DNA from: Kordiimonas sp. SCSIO 12610
Lineage (GTDB): Bacteria > Pseudomonadota > Alphaproteobacteria > Sphingomonadales > Kordiimonadaceae
DNA: 64,000 nt
Assembly (NCBI RefSeq): GCF_024398015.1
Contig: NZ_CP073747.1
Coordinates: 2,973,001 to 3,037,000 of the forward strand
Reading direction: 5' to 3'
In this document: positions 9,123 to 18,133 of the stretch, piece by piece
Numbering within the stretch: position 1 is the first letter of the stretch
Layout: each line of letters starts with the position of its first letter
The notes under the pieces: generated by a model
Database searches by the model: none
What the model was told of the DNA's origin: nothing
What the model saw: only the letters and a program-made list of their open reading frames with translations
Program-made: the position numbers and the translations under genes

Positions 9123-10737
9123 TATTACCTTCAATTTTATTATCACTTTTTGTCAGCGAGAATAAAACCAGCATCAAACCAGCTATTAAATATCCAATCG
9201 CCAACCTATGAGGCAAGATTTCAGCGCCCCCAAGATCAGGAATATTCCACGGCGTATACATGCCTGACGATGGTAATACCGAATGAATGATTCCAAATTC
9301 AACGAGAATGGCAGCACTGAAGGCTGCGACAGCCGCACGGATCAATTTACGGTCAATAATCCAAACAATCATTGCACCCCAAATGAGGCTAGTTAAAATA
9401 TAGCCGCGCGACATTGCCCCCAACAAAGTGTAATTATACATCCAATCAGCCGGTAACGTGCTAACAACGTCCCCAACTCTACCGTACAAGTCTGAAACCT
9501 TTGTATAGGCATAATTCAGAATACCCGGCACCGCTGCAAATAATAATGCTGGTGCATGGGCAACCGACCCGCCAGAAAATGCAAGACGCAGAATGTCCGA
9601 AGCAACGACAACCAAAATCGGTTTCAAAACGGCTTCAGGGATCATTTGGGACGCAAAGGCAATAACGCCCAGGAAACCACCAACCGCAACAAAAGCTGAT
9701 ACCCCAATCGCGTATCCAGTACGGGCCCCCATTCGTTTGTATGTCGTGTGCCCGAAATACGGTGTTGTTTGTACCATTCCACCAAACAAAGCGCTAATGG
9801 CTGTTGTTGCGGAATCGATACGAACAACCTTGCCCGGATCATATGTGTCACCAATAATCCGAGCACCCGCGACAACGTTTACACTGCTTGCGGCAATCAA
9901 AATCGCAAATGGAATAATAATCCCGAGATATCCTGTTACTTCACCAAACATCCCCGTAGGCCCTGCGAGGGTTGGCATCGGAAATGCTGATTGAAGGTCT
10001 GGGGCCGTCTTCAAAATATAGCCTGCGTCGGAAAATCCACTGAATGCAAGCACGTAGTAGAGGACGGTTCCTGCGACAATTGCCAGAATCGCACCCGGCA
10101 GAGCAAATGGCAGTTTGTGACCAGAAATTAATGAGAACGCCATGATAATGAGAGAAATAATTCCCACCTCAGGCAATGCAAAAATACCAAAGATTGCTTC
10201 GGCACCCAGCCATACCAACGAAATCCCCGCCATCGCACCGATAAGTGCCATTTGCGGCAATTCTTTTTGCATTCGGCTACCAAAGAAGGAAAAGATGAAT
10301 TTAACAATTGCCATCCAGAATGCACTCGCCACACCCAGATGCCATGCTTTCTCAGCTGCTGCCAACTCACCCAACTCGGCGACATTCATTGCATAAACGG
10401 GCCCCACTATGAAAAACACCATTCCAAGCACTGTCGGAAGGTCGATACCAAGGGGGATACTCGTGATCGCTTCATTCCCGGTTTCTTTAGCAACCTTTTT
10501 AGCGTGCCAGATGAAAAGACCATTACCAACGACAATACCAACAATTGAACCCGGAATAATTTTACCAAACACGACCTCGCTCGGAAACTGGAAGGCCCCA
10601 ATCAACAGTCCCGAAAGCACAAACAAATTCACAACACAATCGAGGAAAAACGCAAAACCCGCATTAATATCAGCTGCCAACTGCGATGTAGGTTTCGCTA
10701 CCCCTGCAAGAACACTATTTTCTTGTTCCGAAGCCAT
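9118..10737 (-). CDS. NCS2-type nucleobase permease
   Basis: This is a 539-residue polytopic inner-membrane protein with about a dozen hydrophobic segments. Stretches such as GSIVGIVVGN, ITSIPLGIDLPT and the ARTGYAIGVSAFVAVGGF region resemble the NCS2/AzgA-like xanthine, uracil and purine permeases. The ATG at 10737 has AAGGGAAG upstream. It lies between a small CxxC protein and deoC, so uptake of nucleobases or nucleosides for the salvage enzymes around it is plausible. The substrate cannot be read from the sequence, and a SulP-like anion carrier is a weaker alternative. Confidence 0.75.
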   Translation of the reverse strand: MASEQENSVLAGVAKPTSQLAADINAGFAFFLDCVVNLFVLSGLLIGAFQFPSEVVFGKIIPGSIVGIVVGNGLFIWHAKKVAKETGNEAITSIPLGIDLPTVLGMVFFIVGPVYAMNVAELGELAAAEKAWHLGVASAFWMAIVKFIFSFFGSRMQKELPQMALIGAMAGISLVWLGAEAIFGIFALPEVGIISLIIMAFSLISGHKLPFALPGAILAIVAGTVLYYVLAFSGFSDAGYILKTAPDLQSAFPMPTLAGPTGMFGEVTGYLGIIIPFAILIAASSVNVVAGARIIGDTYDPGKVVRIDSATTAISALFGGMVQTTPYFGHTTYKRMGARTGYAIGVSAFVAVGGFLGVIAFASQMIPEAVLKPILVVVASDILRLAFSGGSVAHAPALLFAAVPGILNYAYTKVSDLYGRVGDVVSTLPADWMYNYTLLGAMSRGYILTSLIWGAMIVWIIDRKLIRAAVAAFSAAILVEFGIIHSVLPSSGMYTPWNIPDLGGAEILPHRLAIGYLIAGLMLVLFSLTKSDNKIEGNT

Positions 10738-10769
10738 ATTCTTCCCTTTGCCCCTCTATATATTTGTAG

Positions 10770-10958
10770 TCATTTCTTTGAATTGGCAATTGCTTGCTTG
10801 AGCGCTGCATTCGCATCAATATCGCTACCGCAATCTTCACATTCCATCGGTGCCAACTCATCATTCATGTCAATCTCATCAACTGGCATTTCCGCTAGAT
10901 ATTCAGCGTTGCAGTTTTTACAAACCAACAAAAATTCCAACACATTATTATCGTTCAT
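10770..10958 (-). CDS. Small CxxC...CxxC protein, possible zinc ribbon
   Basis: I do not recognise the family. The 62-residue product starting MNDNNVLEF has two cysteine pairs, CKNC and CEDC, about 28 residues apart, which could bind one zinc ion. The region between them is acidic. I prefer the ATG at 10958, preceded by TGGAA, but an in-frame ATG at 11003 would add 15 residues. The stop is 32 bases before the permease start, so the two may be cotranscribed. No enzymatic function is suggested. Confidence 0.6.
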   Translation of the reverse strand: MNDNNVLEFLLVCKNCNAEYLAEMPVDEIDMNDELAPMECEDCGSDIDANAALKQAIANSKK

Positions 10959-11052
10959 AGAAAATTCCAGCCAATAACCATTTTTACCGAAGGGTTTTAG
11001 CATCCCATTCGTATCATGGATACTTTATTCGTTTTACCTCCCTTAAATAAAC

Positions 11053-11090
11053 GAAAAAGGCCGGAACACCCACTGCTCCGGCCTCCTTTT
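11053..11090 (-). terminator. Intrinsic terminator after the M14 peptidase gene
   Basis: AGGCCGGA (11058-11065) pairs with TCCGGCCT (11077-11084) around an 11-base loop. On the minus strand the stem is followed by TTTTT (complement of 11053-11057). On the plus strand it is followed by a mixed C/T run. It lies 18 bases past the M14 peptidase stop. Confidence 0.85.
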
Positions 11091-11107
11091 TTCCTTAGTT
11101 TGACGTA

Positions 11108-13729
11108 TTATTCTGCGTGCGCATCCTCATCGGCCTCACCAGAGAGATTGGCACGGTCAAATACACCTGAGAAAAAGATTGAATTCAGGAACAATTTCTC
11201 TGCTCCTACATATGTCGCACGGAAATTAGGATCATCTGCAAACAGAATAACCGACCCCTGGCCCATACGCTCAGCGGTAAGCATTGGTGTCCCCTTCAAT
11301 TCTTGAAGGCGTCGATCAGATGCATAACCAGACATCAAAGGATTATCTTGATATACAGCAACCTGTGCGTACGGATCTTTTGGCACAGGTAATTTGAAAC
11401 TGGTGTTACGGTTTGTTGCAACAAGTGAGCGCGTAAAACCAAAACCCAGTGGATGCGTAATATCAAGTTCACTACCAAAGACCGCACCGCCAATCACATG
11501 ACGCGCATCATCTTGCCCCTTTCCAGAGTAAGGAAGGCGTTCAACCTTTGACTTACCTACCGTTTTCTTTTCGCTAGCAGACGCGGTGCTGAGGATATTT
11601 TTGATAGCCCACTGAGCACCGTGGCGATGCGCTACCAATGTGCCGCCAGCACGTACCCAGTCCTGAACTTTCTTGGTCATGGACTTCGGTACATTAGAGC
11701 CATTACCCCCCACTAGGATAAGGTGCGTGTACTCATTAAGGTTAACTCGGCCAAGGCGTTCCTTACGAACTAATGTCAGAGGCATATGCATACGCTTATC
11801 AAAAAGGTGCCACACTTCACCCGCGTCATAAGGGGAAACGCCAGTGCCTGTAACCAATAATGGTTTTGGTGCCTTCAAGTCACGAACACTATTGCGGCCA
11901 CCCAGTTCAACACCAGGATTAACCGTACGGCCGCTAATCGCTGAATGAACGGTGATTTGATTATCAAAAGCCAATTGTTCCATCATACGATGGATACTAT
12001 CAAGCGACAGCGTCTGACGCTCAAGCGGTACAATGATAGCGCCGCGGTCCAGGCTAACCTGCCCCTTGGTTGTCAATAGTTCCATGGGTTCTGTGGCAAC
12101 GCGGGCCAATACCCCTGCCTGCAACAGATGATTAAGAGCACGCGGTGCATAATAATCAGACCAACGGAACACATAAGCATATGGCGCTTCATCAGGAACG
12201 GAAACTTTCACAGTTTCAGGAAGGGCAATTTCACCTATTTTACCGCGAAGACTGCCTCTAACTTCTGCATAGTCAAGCCCATATGCGAGCGGCATCGTCC
12301 AACCCGATACATCATAGAACACCTTATCAGGAAATTCCGTAATCCGGTTCATCAAGCCTTTGGCCATACGATACTGCGCTTGATTTAAGGAAATGATGTA
12401 ACTATCAGATCCAAAATTCTTGCCGTCAGCCTTGATCGTTCCTTTGACTTTGTTGACAATAATATGGTGCCTCTGGAGCAAATCCAGGAACATATTTACC
12501 CGAACCGGGTCCTCTGGTGCACGGAAAACATAGGCTTTAACCGGATCATCTTTTGCAAGCTCCAAAGCGCTTTCGAAAAACTCTCGCTGATAACCATGCA
12601 GTCTGGTGCGCATCGCGGCGGCACCTTCGATTGTTGTGAGTGACGTACGGAAATGAATACGAATATTATTTGCATACGTCTTTAAGCCTTGGCGACTTTC
12701 CCACGCAATACCAGCCTGAGCGCCCGCTTCAAACAGGATACCCAAGCCTCCGTTAACTTGTGGGTAGGTAGAACCTTTCCCGATGTAATAATTATCAAAG
12801 CCTTCTTCTGTAAAATACAGCTTGGCTTCACTATCAAGAAATCTTGCATGATAGTCGCCAATTTCTACCAACAATTCACGACCTTTATTCGGAATCAAAG
12901 GATATTTTCTAGTTGGGACACCCGGGTGGAAATAGTAGGTGCTTTCACGCCCCATTTCGTGAAAGTCTGCTGAAACTTCTGGCTTCCATTTATGCCAAGC
13001 TGTTAACCACGCCTGACTTTCGGGCTGGGTTTGTAATAGCCACTGGCGATTAAGATCAAACCAATAGTGGTTTGTGCGACCACCTGGCCAAGCTTCGTTG
13101 TGAATTTCATGCGCAGGGTCCGTTGCAACAACGTTTGAACCATAGCGTGAAACCCAGCTGATACGGCGGCTGTGCCCATCAGGGTTAAAGACAGCAACCA
13201 TTACAATGACACTGTTTTTGAGAGTTGTTTCAATGTCTTCACCTTCAGCAGCCGCAAGATGATAAACCGTTGGAATAGCTGCTTCCATGCCGCTCGCTTC
13301 GGCGCCGTGAACACCATAATTTATCCATGTTACAACGGGCAAATCATCAGACGCTTCACCAGCGGTTTCAGGGTTAACACGCTTTAGGTGGTTTTCCCGA
13401 ATTTCATCAATGTTAGCAAGATTATCAGGATGAGAAATTGTAAAGAAAAGTATTGGGCGCCTTTCATGACTATAGCCAATAGTTTCAACTTTCATTCGAG
13501 GGCTTTGTTCTGCAACCCTGCGAAGATACTCAACCATTAAATCATGACGAGCAGGCTGGTCACCAATATCGTGACCGAACACCTCGGCAGGTTTCAAAAC
13601 TGATTGATCATATTTCGTGCCTTGCACCAAATAATAATCCAACTCTTCAGCGTGAAGACCGGAAAAACTAGTAAATGACAACAAAGCACCAACTGCAGCA
13701 GCTTTTAAACCCATTAATGAAAATCGCAT
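11108..13729 (-). CDS. Secreted M14-family zinc carboxypeptidase-like protein
   Basis: This 873-residue protein begins with a signal peptide ending near residue 27 (SGLHA-EE). The M14 domain follows: HGAEASG gives zinc ligands H141 and E144, FNPDGHSRR and the DFHEMG segment are typical later motifs. From about residue 620 a Rossmann-like region (PLLVTGTGVSPYDAG, LILVGGNGSN, VRAGGTLVAH) resembles a class I glutamine amidotransferase-like fold without a recognisable Cys-His-Glu triad, as seen in large bacterial M14 proteins. It probably trims peptides in the periplasm or outside. Its flanks suggest a single-gene unit. Confidence 0.88.
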   Translation of the reverse strand: MRFSLMGLKAAAVGALLSFTSFSGLHAEELDYYLVQGTKYDQSVLKPAEVFGHDIGDQPARHDLMVEYLRRVAEQSPRMKVETIGYSHERRPILFFTISHPDNLANIDEIRENHLKRVNPETAGEASDDLPVVTWINYGVHGAEASGMEAAIPTVYHLAAAEGEDIETTLKNSVIVMVAVFNPDGHSRRISWVSRYGSNVVATDPAHEIHNEAWPGGRTNHYWFDLNRQWLLQTQPESQAWLTAWHKWKPEVSADFHEMGRESTYYFHPGVPTRKYPLIPNKGRELLVEIGDYHARFLDSEAKLYFTEEGFDNYYIGKGSTYPQVNGGLGILFEAGAQAGIAWESRQGLKTYANNIRIHFRTSLTTIEGAAAMRTRLHGYQREFFESALELAKDDPVKAYVFRAPEDPVRVNMFLDLLQRHHIIVNKVKGTIKADGKNFGSDSYIISLNQAQYRMAKGLMNRITEFPDKVFYDVSGWTMPLAYGLDYAEVRGSLRGKIGEIALPETVKVSVPDEAPYAYVFRWSDYYAPRALNHLLQAGVLARVATEPMELLTTKGQVSLDRGAIIVPLERQTLSLDSIHRMMEQLAFDNQITVHSAISGRTVNPGVELGGRNSVRDLKAPKPLLVTGTGVSPYDAGEVWHLFDKRMHMPLTLVRKERLGRVNLNEYTHLILVGGNGSNVPKSMTKKVQDWVRAGGTLVAHRHGAQWAIKNILSTASASEKKTVGKSKVERLPYSGKGQDDARHVIGGAVFGSELDITHPLGFGFTRSLVATNRNTSFKLPVPKDPYAQVAVYQDNPLMSGYASDRRLQELKGTPMLTAERMGQGSVILFADDPNFRATYVGAEKLFLNSIFFSGVFDRANLSGEADEDAHAE

Positions 13730-13765
13730 ATTATTTTCCCTTTAACCCCAAAAATCATATGATCA

Positions 13766-15001
13766 TTATTGTTCGATCATTGCCTTATAATCGATTGGTT
13801 GATGACGGTCGAGTGTCTTAGAATTTTCCTGCATAGGATACTTAAGTCCATTACCACAATTATATAGCACAACCCTATCTGTCTTGGATACGCGCCCATC
13901 AGAGAGGGCAGCCTTATATGCCGCATATGTTGCAGCACCTTCAGGGCATACAAGAATACCTTCCCGAGTTCCGATCTCAGTGCGTGCGTCTTCGATTTTG
14001 TCATCATCTACAGCAACAGCGAAACCGTTTGATTGCCTAACAGCATCCAAAATCAAGTGATCACCAACTGCAACAGGAACCCGGATCCCTGCGGCAAAAG
14101 TATGGGCATCCTGCCATAATTCAGCGTGCTTCGCCCCTTCATCAAAGGCCTTAACAATCGGCGCACATCCCGTTGACTGCACTGCAATCATTTTCGGCCG
14201 TTTGGAGCCAATCCAACCTAGCTTTTCAAGTTCATCAAAGGCTTTCCACATACCGATCAGGCCAGTACCACCGCCGGTCGGATAGAAAATCGCATCCGGA
14301 ACATCCCAACCCAGCTGCGCTGCAAGCTCCAGCCCCATGGTTTTTTTACCTTCAATTCGGTACGGCTCTTTCAATGTTGAAACATCAAACCATCCCATCG
14401 CTTCCTTACCTTCTCCAACAATCTTGCCGCAATCATTAATCAGGCCGTTAACGCGCCATACCTTACCCCCTTGAAGGGCAATTTCACGCACGTTGGCATC
14501 AGGTGTATCATCCGGGCAGAAAATATAACTCTCCATCCCTGCAAACGTTGCATAAGCCGCCATCGCTGCACCCGCATTACCGTTGGTTGGCATGGCGAGG
14601 CGTTTGATACCAAATTCTTTTGCCATTGCGACAGCAAGTGCGAGGCCCCGTGCCTTAAAACTGCCTGTAGGTAAACGCCCTTCATCCTTGATAATTATTT
14701 CACCCGAAACACCCAAGTCTTGAGCTAGGTTTGGGCAGTTCAAAAGCGGTGTGTCCACTTCGCCGAGGTGAACGACATTCTCAGTTTTTGTAACAGGTAA
14801 AAGTTCGCGCCATTTCCAAAATCCTCCGGGGCGAGACCAGACTTCATCACGGCTAACCGTATTTTTGATACCGTCTAAATCATATCGAACCAATAATGGT
14901 CGCCCGGCACGGGACAGGCCATGCACTTTCCCCGCCTCATAGTCGTCTTCACCTGTAAGACCACATTCTAAATTTGTTACAAAAGTCTGATATTGTTTCA
15001 T
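13766..15001 (-). CDS. Threonine-synthase-like PLP-dependent enzyme
   Basis: This is a fold type II PLP enzyme of 411 residues. The PLP lysine is K116 in TGSFKARG, the phosphate-binding loop is PTGGGTGLIG, and NGNAGAAMAAY is the substrate loop. The family is that of archaeal-type threonine synthase, but related enzymes act on other amino acids, so the pathway is uncertain. I choose the ATG at 15001, which has GGGA five bases upstream. An in-frame upstream ATG at 15055 would read through a palindrome (15025-15037) that looks like an operator. Confidence 0.82.
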   Translation of the reverse strand: MKQYQTFVTNLECGLTGEDDYEAGKVHGLSRAGRPLLVRYDLDGIKNTVSRDEVWSRPGGFWKWRELLPVTKTENVVHLGEVDTPLLNCPNLAQDLGVSGEIIIKDEGRLPTGSFKARGLALAVAMAKEFGIKRLAMPTNGNAGAAMAAYATFAGMESYIFCPDDTPDANVREIALQGGKVWRVNGLINDCGKIVGEGKEAMGWFDVSTLKEPYRIEGKKTMGLELAAQLGWDVPDAIFYPTGGGTGLIGMWKAFDELEKLGWIGSKRPKMIAVQSTGCAPIVKAFDEGAKHAELWQDAHTFAAGIRVPVAVGDHLILDAVRQSNGFAVAVDDDKIEDARTEIGTREGILVCPEGAATYAAYKAALSDGRVSKTDRVVLYNCGNGLKYPMQENSKTLDRHQPIDYKAMIEQ

Positions 15002-15024
15002 GACGTCCCAACCCTGTTGCACGG

Positions 15025-15037
15025 TGCACATTGTGCA
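15025..15037. promoter_or_regulatory. Palindrome upstream of the threonine-synthase-like gene
   Basis: TGCACA and TGTGCA face each other across one base, and a further TTGCAC copy lies just to the left at 15017-15022. The cluster sits 16 to 36 bases upstream of the chosen start codon, in the short divergent gap to the HNH gene. It is a plausible regulator site of unknown family. Confidence 0.4.
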
Positions 15038-15091
15038 TCCGCCATATTCTGACATATTGATAAATATGGAACTTCTAGTAAACTATGATCC

Positions 15092-15412
15092 ATGCCGAGA
15101 AAAGACACATGGACGTTACCCCCACAAGAATCAGAAATGGAACAAAGATGTGCGTTGTGTGACCGTATCCTGGGCGAGAAAATTGAGATGCATCACCTAG
15201 TTCCAAAATCACAAGGTGGTAAGGAAACAGTCCCTCTTCATCCCATCTGTCACCGTAAAATACACACGACCTTCAAAGAAAAAACGCTTGCCCGTAATTT
15301 CGCCACAATTGATTGTTTGCGTAATGATCAAGAAATACAGCGTTTTATTGCGTGGTTAGAGGGTAAACCACCAGACTTCTTCAAACGAACAAGTCAAACC
15401 CAGAAACGTTAA
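15092..15412 (+). CDS. Small HNH-domain protein
   Basis: The 106-residue product holds CALC, then MHHLVPKSQGG, then HPICHRKIH, the zinc-bound beta-beta-alpha metal core of HNH nucleases. The first His of HH is the expected general base. The rest is a short helical extension with no other domain. Such stand-alone HNH proteins are common and mostly uncharacterised, and activity on DNA is not shown. The start is uncertain: the ATG at 15092 has no good ribosome site, and one at 15137 would still keep the domain. Confidence 0.75.
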   Translation: MPRKDTWTLPPQESEMEQRCALCDRILGEKIEMHHLVPKSQGGKETVPLHPICHRKIHTTFKEKTLARNFATIDCLRNDQEIQRFIAWLEGKPPDFFKRTSQTQKR

Positions 15413-15432
15413 ACAAGCAGTCGGGGCAAATC

Positions 15433-16377
15433 ATGTGGCCAGCACCAATTAGTTACCAAGAATGGAAAAATCGCGGCGATTATTACCTGTGGAATGGTCA
15501 TAAGGTTTTTTACCGTGTGATAGACAAACCCGATTCTGAGGCACAAGAAAGCCTGGCACTGGAGAAAAGCTCTTCTGATAAACCCGTTTTGCTTCTCATC
15601 CATGGTTTTCCAACTGCCGGGTGGGATTGGTGCTGGGTTACGGACACTCTTTGTCAGTATTTCACGCTCATTGTCCCTGACTTGCTGGACTATGGCCTTA
15701 GTGAGAACCAGTATAAACGAACCTGCTCGATATTGGATCAAGCTGCAATGTTAGAGGCCTTGATGCGTGAACTAGGCTTTGATAAAGCGCACATATTAGC
15801 CCATGATGTTGGTGATACAGTTGCACAAGAATTGTTTGCACACCAACAAGCACGAAATTTGGATTTTCGTATTTTATCCTCGGTATTTTTAAATGGTGGC
15901 ATGTTACCAGACCTTCACAGACCGCGCCCCGCCCAACTCGCACTCGCTGGCAAATTAGGCTGGCTGTGGGCACGATTGGTCAAGCGCGAAAAAATGCTGG
16001 CCGGATTCGCTGATGTCTTTGGAAGCAACACCAGACCGGAAGGTGAATTTTTAAACGAATTTTGGCCAGTCATGAAAGGTGAGAATGGCCGCTCTTCGTT
16101 TGCAAGGCGCATTCGGTATATGTTGGAACGGAAACAATATGCAGACCGATGGGTTGGTGCATTAAAGGGCACAACGGTACCCCTGATATTGATTAATGGG
16201 ACTGCTGACCCGGTATCCGGCGGGCACGCCGCTGACGGATTTGAAAAAAGAATCCCCAATGCAACTGTTAAACGCTTGGACGGGATTGGCCATTACCCAC
16301 AGATTGAAGCACCGGACGATGTTCTAAACCATATTCTCGCGTTCCATAACCTTGACGCATCCCCCGATAAGGCGTAA
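15433..16377 (+). CDS. MEST-like alpha/beta hydrolase
   Basis: This 314-residue cytoplasmic protein has HGFP at 57-60 (oxyanion region), nucleophile elbow AHDVGD with D125, acid D259 in NGTADP and H287 in GIGHYPQ. An Asp nucleophile points to the epoxide hydrolase/haloalkane dehalogenase branch and not to a Ser esterase. Segments such as LNGGMLPDLHRP, VFGSNTRP and RWVGAL recall animal MEST (mesoderm-specific transcript) proteins. No substrate is known for this group. The ATG at 15433 has GGGG six bases upstream. An MFS exporter gene follows 28 bases later. Confidence 0.82.
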   Translation: MWPAPISYQEWKNRGDYYLWNGHKVFYRVIDKPDSEAQESLALEKSSSDKPVLLLIHGFPTAGWDWCWVTDTLCQYFTLIVPDLLDYGLSENQYKRTCSILDQAAMLEALMRELGFDKAHILAHDVGDTVAQELFAHQQARNLDFRILSSVFLNGGMLPDLHRPRPAQLALAGKLGWLWARLVKREKMLAGFADVFGSNTRPEGEFLNEFWPVMKGENGRSSFARRIRYMLERKQYADRWVGALKGTTVPLILINGTADPVSGGHAADGFEKRIPNATVKRLDGIGHYPQIEAPDDVLNHILAFHNLDASPDKA

Positions 16378-16405
16378 CCACGGCCCTAATTGATGGGGCA
16401 GTATA

Positions 16406-17629
16406 TTGACAAACGCAAACAATAATGATGATGAAAGCATTCAGGAAACAACTTCTTTAAATGCAGCACTTGCAGCATTTTTCCTCATTGTTACAGGAAC
16501 AATACTCGCACTTGCGGGAATTGACCTGATATTGCCAACAGTTCCTGACTTCCCGGCAATATTCTCAACCTCAACTGTCAAAGCACAATATGTGCTGGCG
16601 GTTTTCGTTGCGGGCACATGTGCAGGCCTTTTTTTGTTTGCCTCAATATCCAAACATTTTGAACGAAGAACATTATTCGCAGGTTCATTACTGGCATATG
16701 CTTTATTTTCAGCGGCAGCAGCTTATGCTAGCTCGATTGATATCCTTATTATTATTCGTTTCCTACAGGGCGCTGCATCAAGTGGTGCTTCAGTGCTCGC
16801 GCCTGGCCTGATTAGAAAACTGTTTTCCACCACAGGCGCTATTCGTGCAGCGAGCGCGATGGGAAGCATCGAATCGTTAGTGCCCGCATTTGCACCCATA
16901 TTGGGCGCGTGGCTATATAGCCAATATGGATGGACAAGCTCGTTCTCGCTCACCGCTATTCTAACCAGCTTGGTTGCTATCTTTGTGATCGTAAAGGCTG
17001 ATATTTTTCCAAAAGGAAAGCCCAGAAGACATCACGGCTCTATAGGATATATTGGGCTACTCAAACACGGCACGTATATACGCTACTCACTTGGTCATGC
17101 CCTTATTCTCGGCGGATTACTTGTATTTGTGTTCAGTGCACCAACCGTAATCAAGAACTCAATGGGCGGCAGCATTGATGATTTCATCTTCATGCAGATC
17201 GTTGGGATCATTACATTCATATCGGTTTCCAATCTATCCGGTTGGCTAGCCGCTCATTTAAATGTGGAGAAGATCATTTGGGTCGGTTCTTTTGTGTCTG
17301 TCGCTGGATGTAGTATTTTAACAGCATACGCAATTTGGGGGCGCAATGATCCTGATGATCTTAAATACATGTTTTGGGTTCTGAATGTAGGCTTGGGCAT
17401 CAGAGGCGGACCGGGTTTTGTCCGAGCCCTAATGGCCGCTGGCGAAAATGATGAAAAATCATCTGCTTTGATGATCCTCGGCATTTTCGGGGTTACATCG
17501 ATAGGCACCGCAATTGTAGCACCATTTCTGGAGCATGGTTTGATTGCGAGTGCATTGGGCGCATTATTGATTACTGCGCCCACACTAATTTTGATGGCGT
17601 TACTTCCTGAATATAAAGAAGAACATTAG
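16406..17629 (+). CDS. MFS transporter, Bcr/CflA-like drug exporter
   Basis: This is a 407-residue, 12-helix inner-membrane protein. The first helix region GIDLILPTVPDFPAIF, the cytoplasmic loop FERRTLFAGS and the RFLQGAASSGASVLAPGLIRKLF stretch are typical of the Bcr/CflA subgroup of multidrug exporters. The gene starts at TTG 16406 behind GGGG (16395-16398), the only start with a suitable ribosome site. It is probably cotranscribed with the MEST-like hydrolase upstream. The exported substrate is unknown. Confidence 0.82.
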   Translation: MTNANNNDDESIQETTSLNAALAAFFLIVTGTILALAGIDLILPTVPDFPAIFSTSTVKAQYVLAVFVAGTCAGLFLFASISKHFERRTLFAGSLLAYALFSAAAAYASSIDILIIIRFLQGAASSGASVLAPGLIRKLFSTTGAIRAASAMGSIESLVPAFAPILGAWLYSQYGWTSSFSLTAILTSLVAIFVIVKADIFPKGKPRRHHGSIGYIGLLKHGTYIRYSLGHALILGGLLVFVFSAPTVIKNSMGGSIDDFIFMQIVGIITFISVSNLSGWLAAHLNVEKIIWVGSFVSVAGCSILTAYAIWGRNDPDDLKYMFWVLNVGLGIRGGPGFVRALMAAGENDEKSSALMILGIFGVTSIGTAIVAPFLEHGLIASALGALLITAPTLILMALLPEYKEEH

Positions 17630-17642
17630 TTCCTTACACTTT

Positions 17643-18068
17643 TTATTCAGTTACCGCCTTGGTCATTGACAATCCTTTTCCATGAAGGAAAGCAAGCAAA
17701 CTACCCACCATAACTCCAACAACCAAATGCATTATATCCATAGGGATACGGGCATCAGACGGGAAATCCTTGAGCGAAGTGAACCATATATTGTCACTGG
17801 CGAGCAAATACAGGCCAATCATAAATCCAAAAATTGCACCGTCTTTTATGCTGTTCGAGTTGACTGCCTTCGCAAAAAGCCAAACAACAACAACCGTTTG
17901 GGCAAAATGGTATGCTAACGTACCAACCATAATGTCTTCTTCCGGTCTCATTGCGGTACCCATCGCCGCATATTCTTCTGCGAACAGAATTTCTACACCA
18001 ACCGTGTAAAGAATACCGTAGGCGATGAAGGCAATAACAACGTTTGCTATATATTTTCCAAGATTCAT
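17643..18068 (-). CDS. Small four-helix membrane protein of unknown function
   Basis: The 141-residue product has four predicted membrane segments at roughly residues 5-27, 47-68, 77-93 and 108-130. Between the first and second is an acidic segment, EEYAAMGTAMRPEED. I do not recognise a named family with confidence. The ATG at 18068 has GGGGAGAA upstream, so the gene is well supported. It is convergent with the MFS gene and follows the MscS gene on the same strand at 65 bases. Confidence 0.7.
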   Translation of the reverse strand: MNLGKYIANVVIAFIAYGILYTVGVEILFAEEYAAMGTAMRPEEDIMVGTLAYHFAQTVVVVWLFAKAVNSNSIKDGAIFGFMIGLYLLASDNIWFTSLKDFPSDARIPMDIMHLVVGVMVGSLLAFLHGKGLSMTKAVTE

Positions 18069-18133
18069 AACTAGTTCTCCCCTTATGAATAGTGTTTGTA
18101 CTCAAAACAAACTCTATACACTCCCCAACCTTT

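Noticed and set aside
5540-11100. A mobile element origin for the deo genes
   Set aside because: No transposase, integrase, direct repeat or tRNA boundary is seen, and codon use looks like the surrounding genes.
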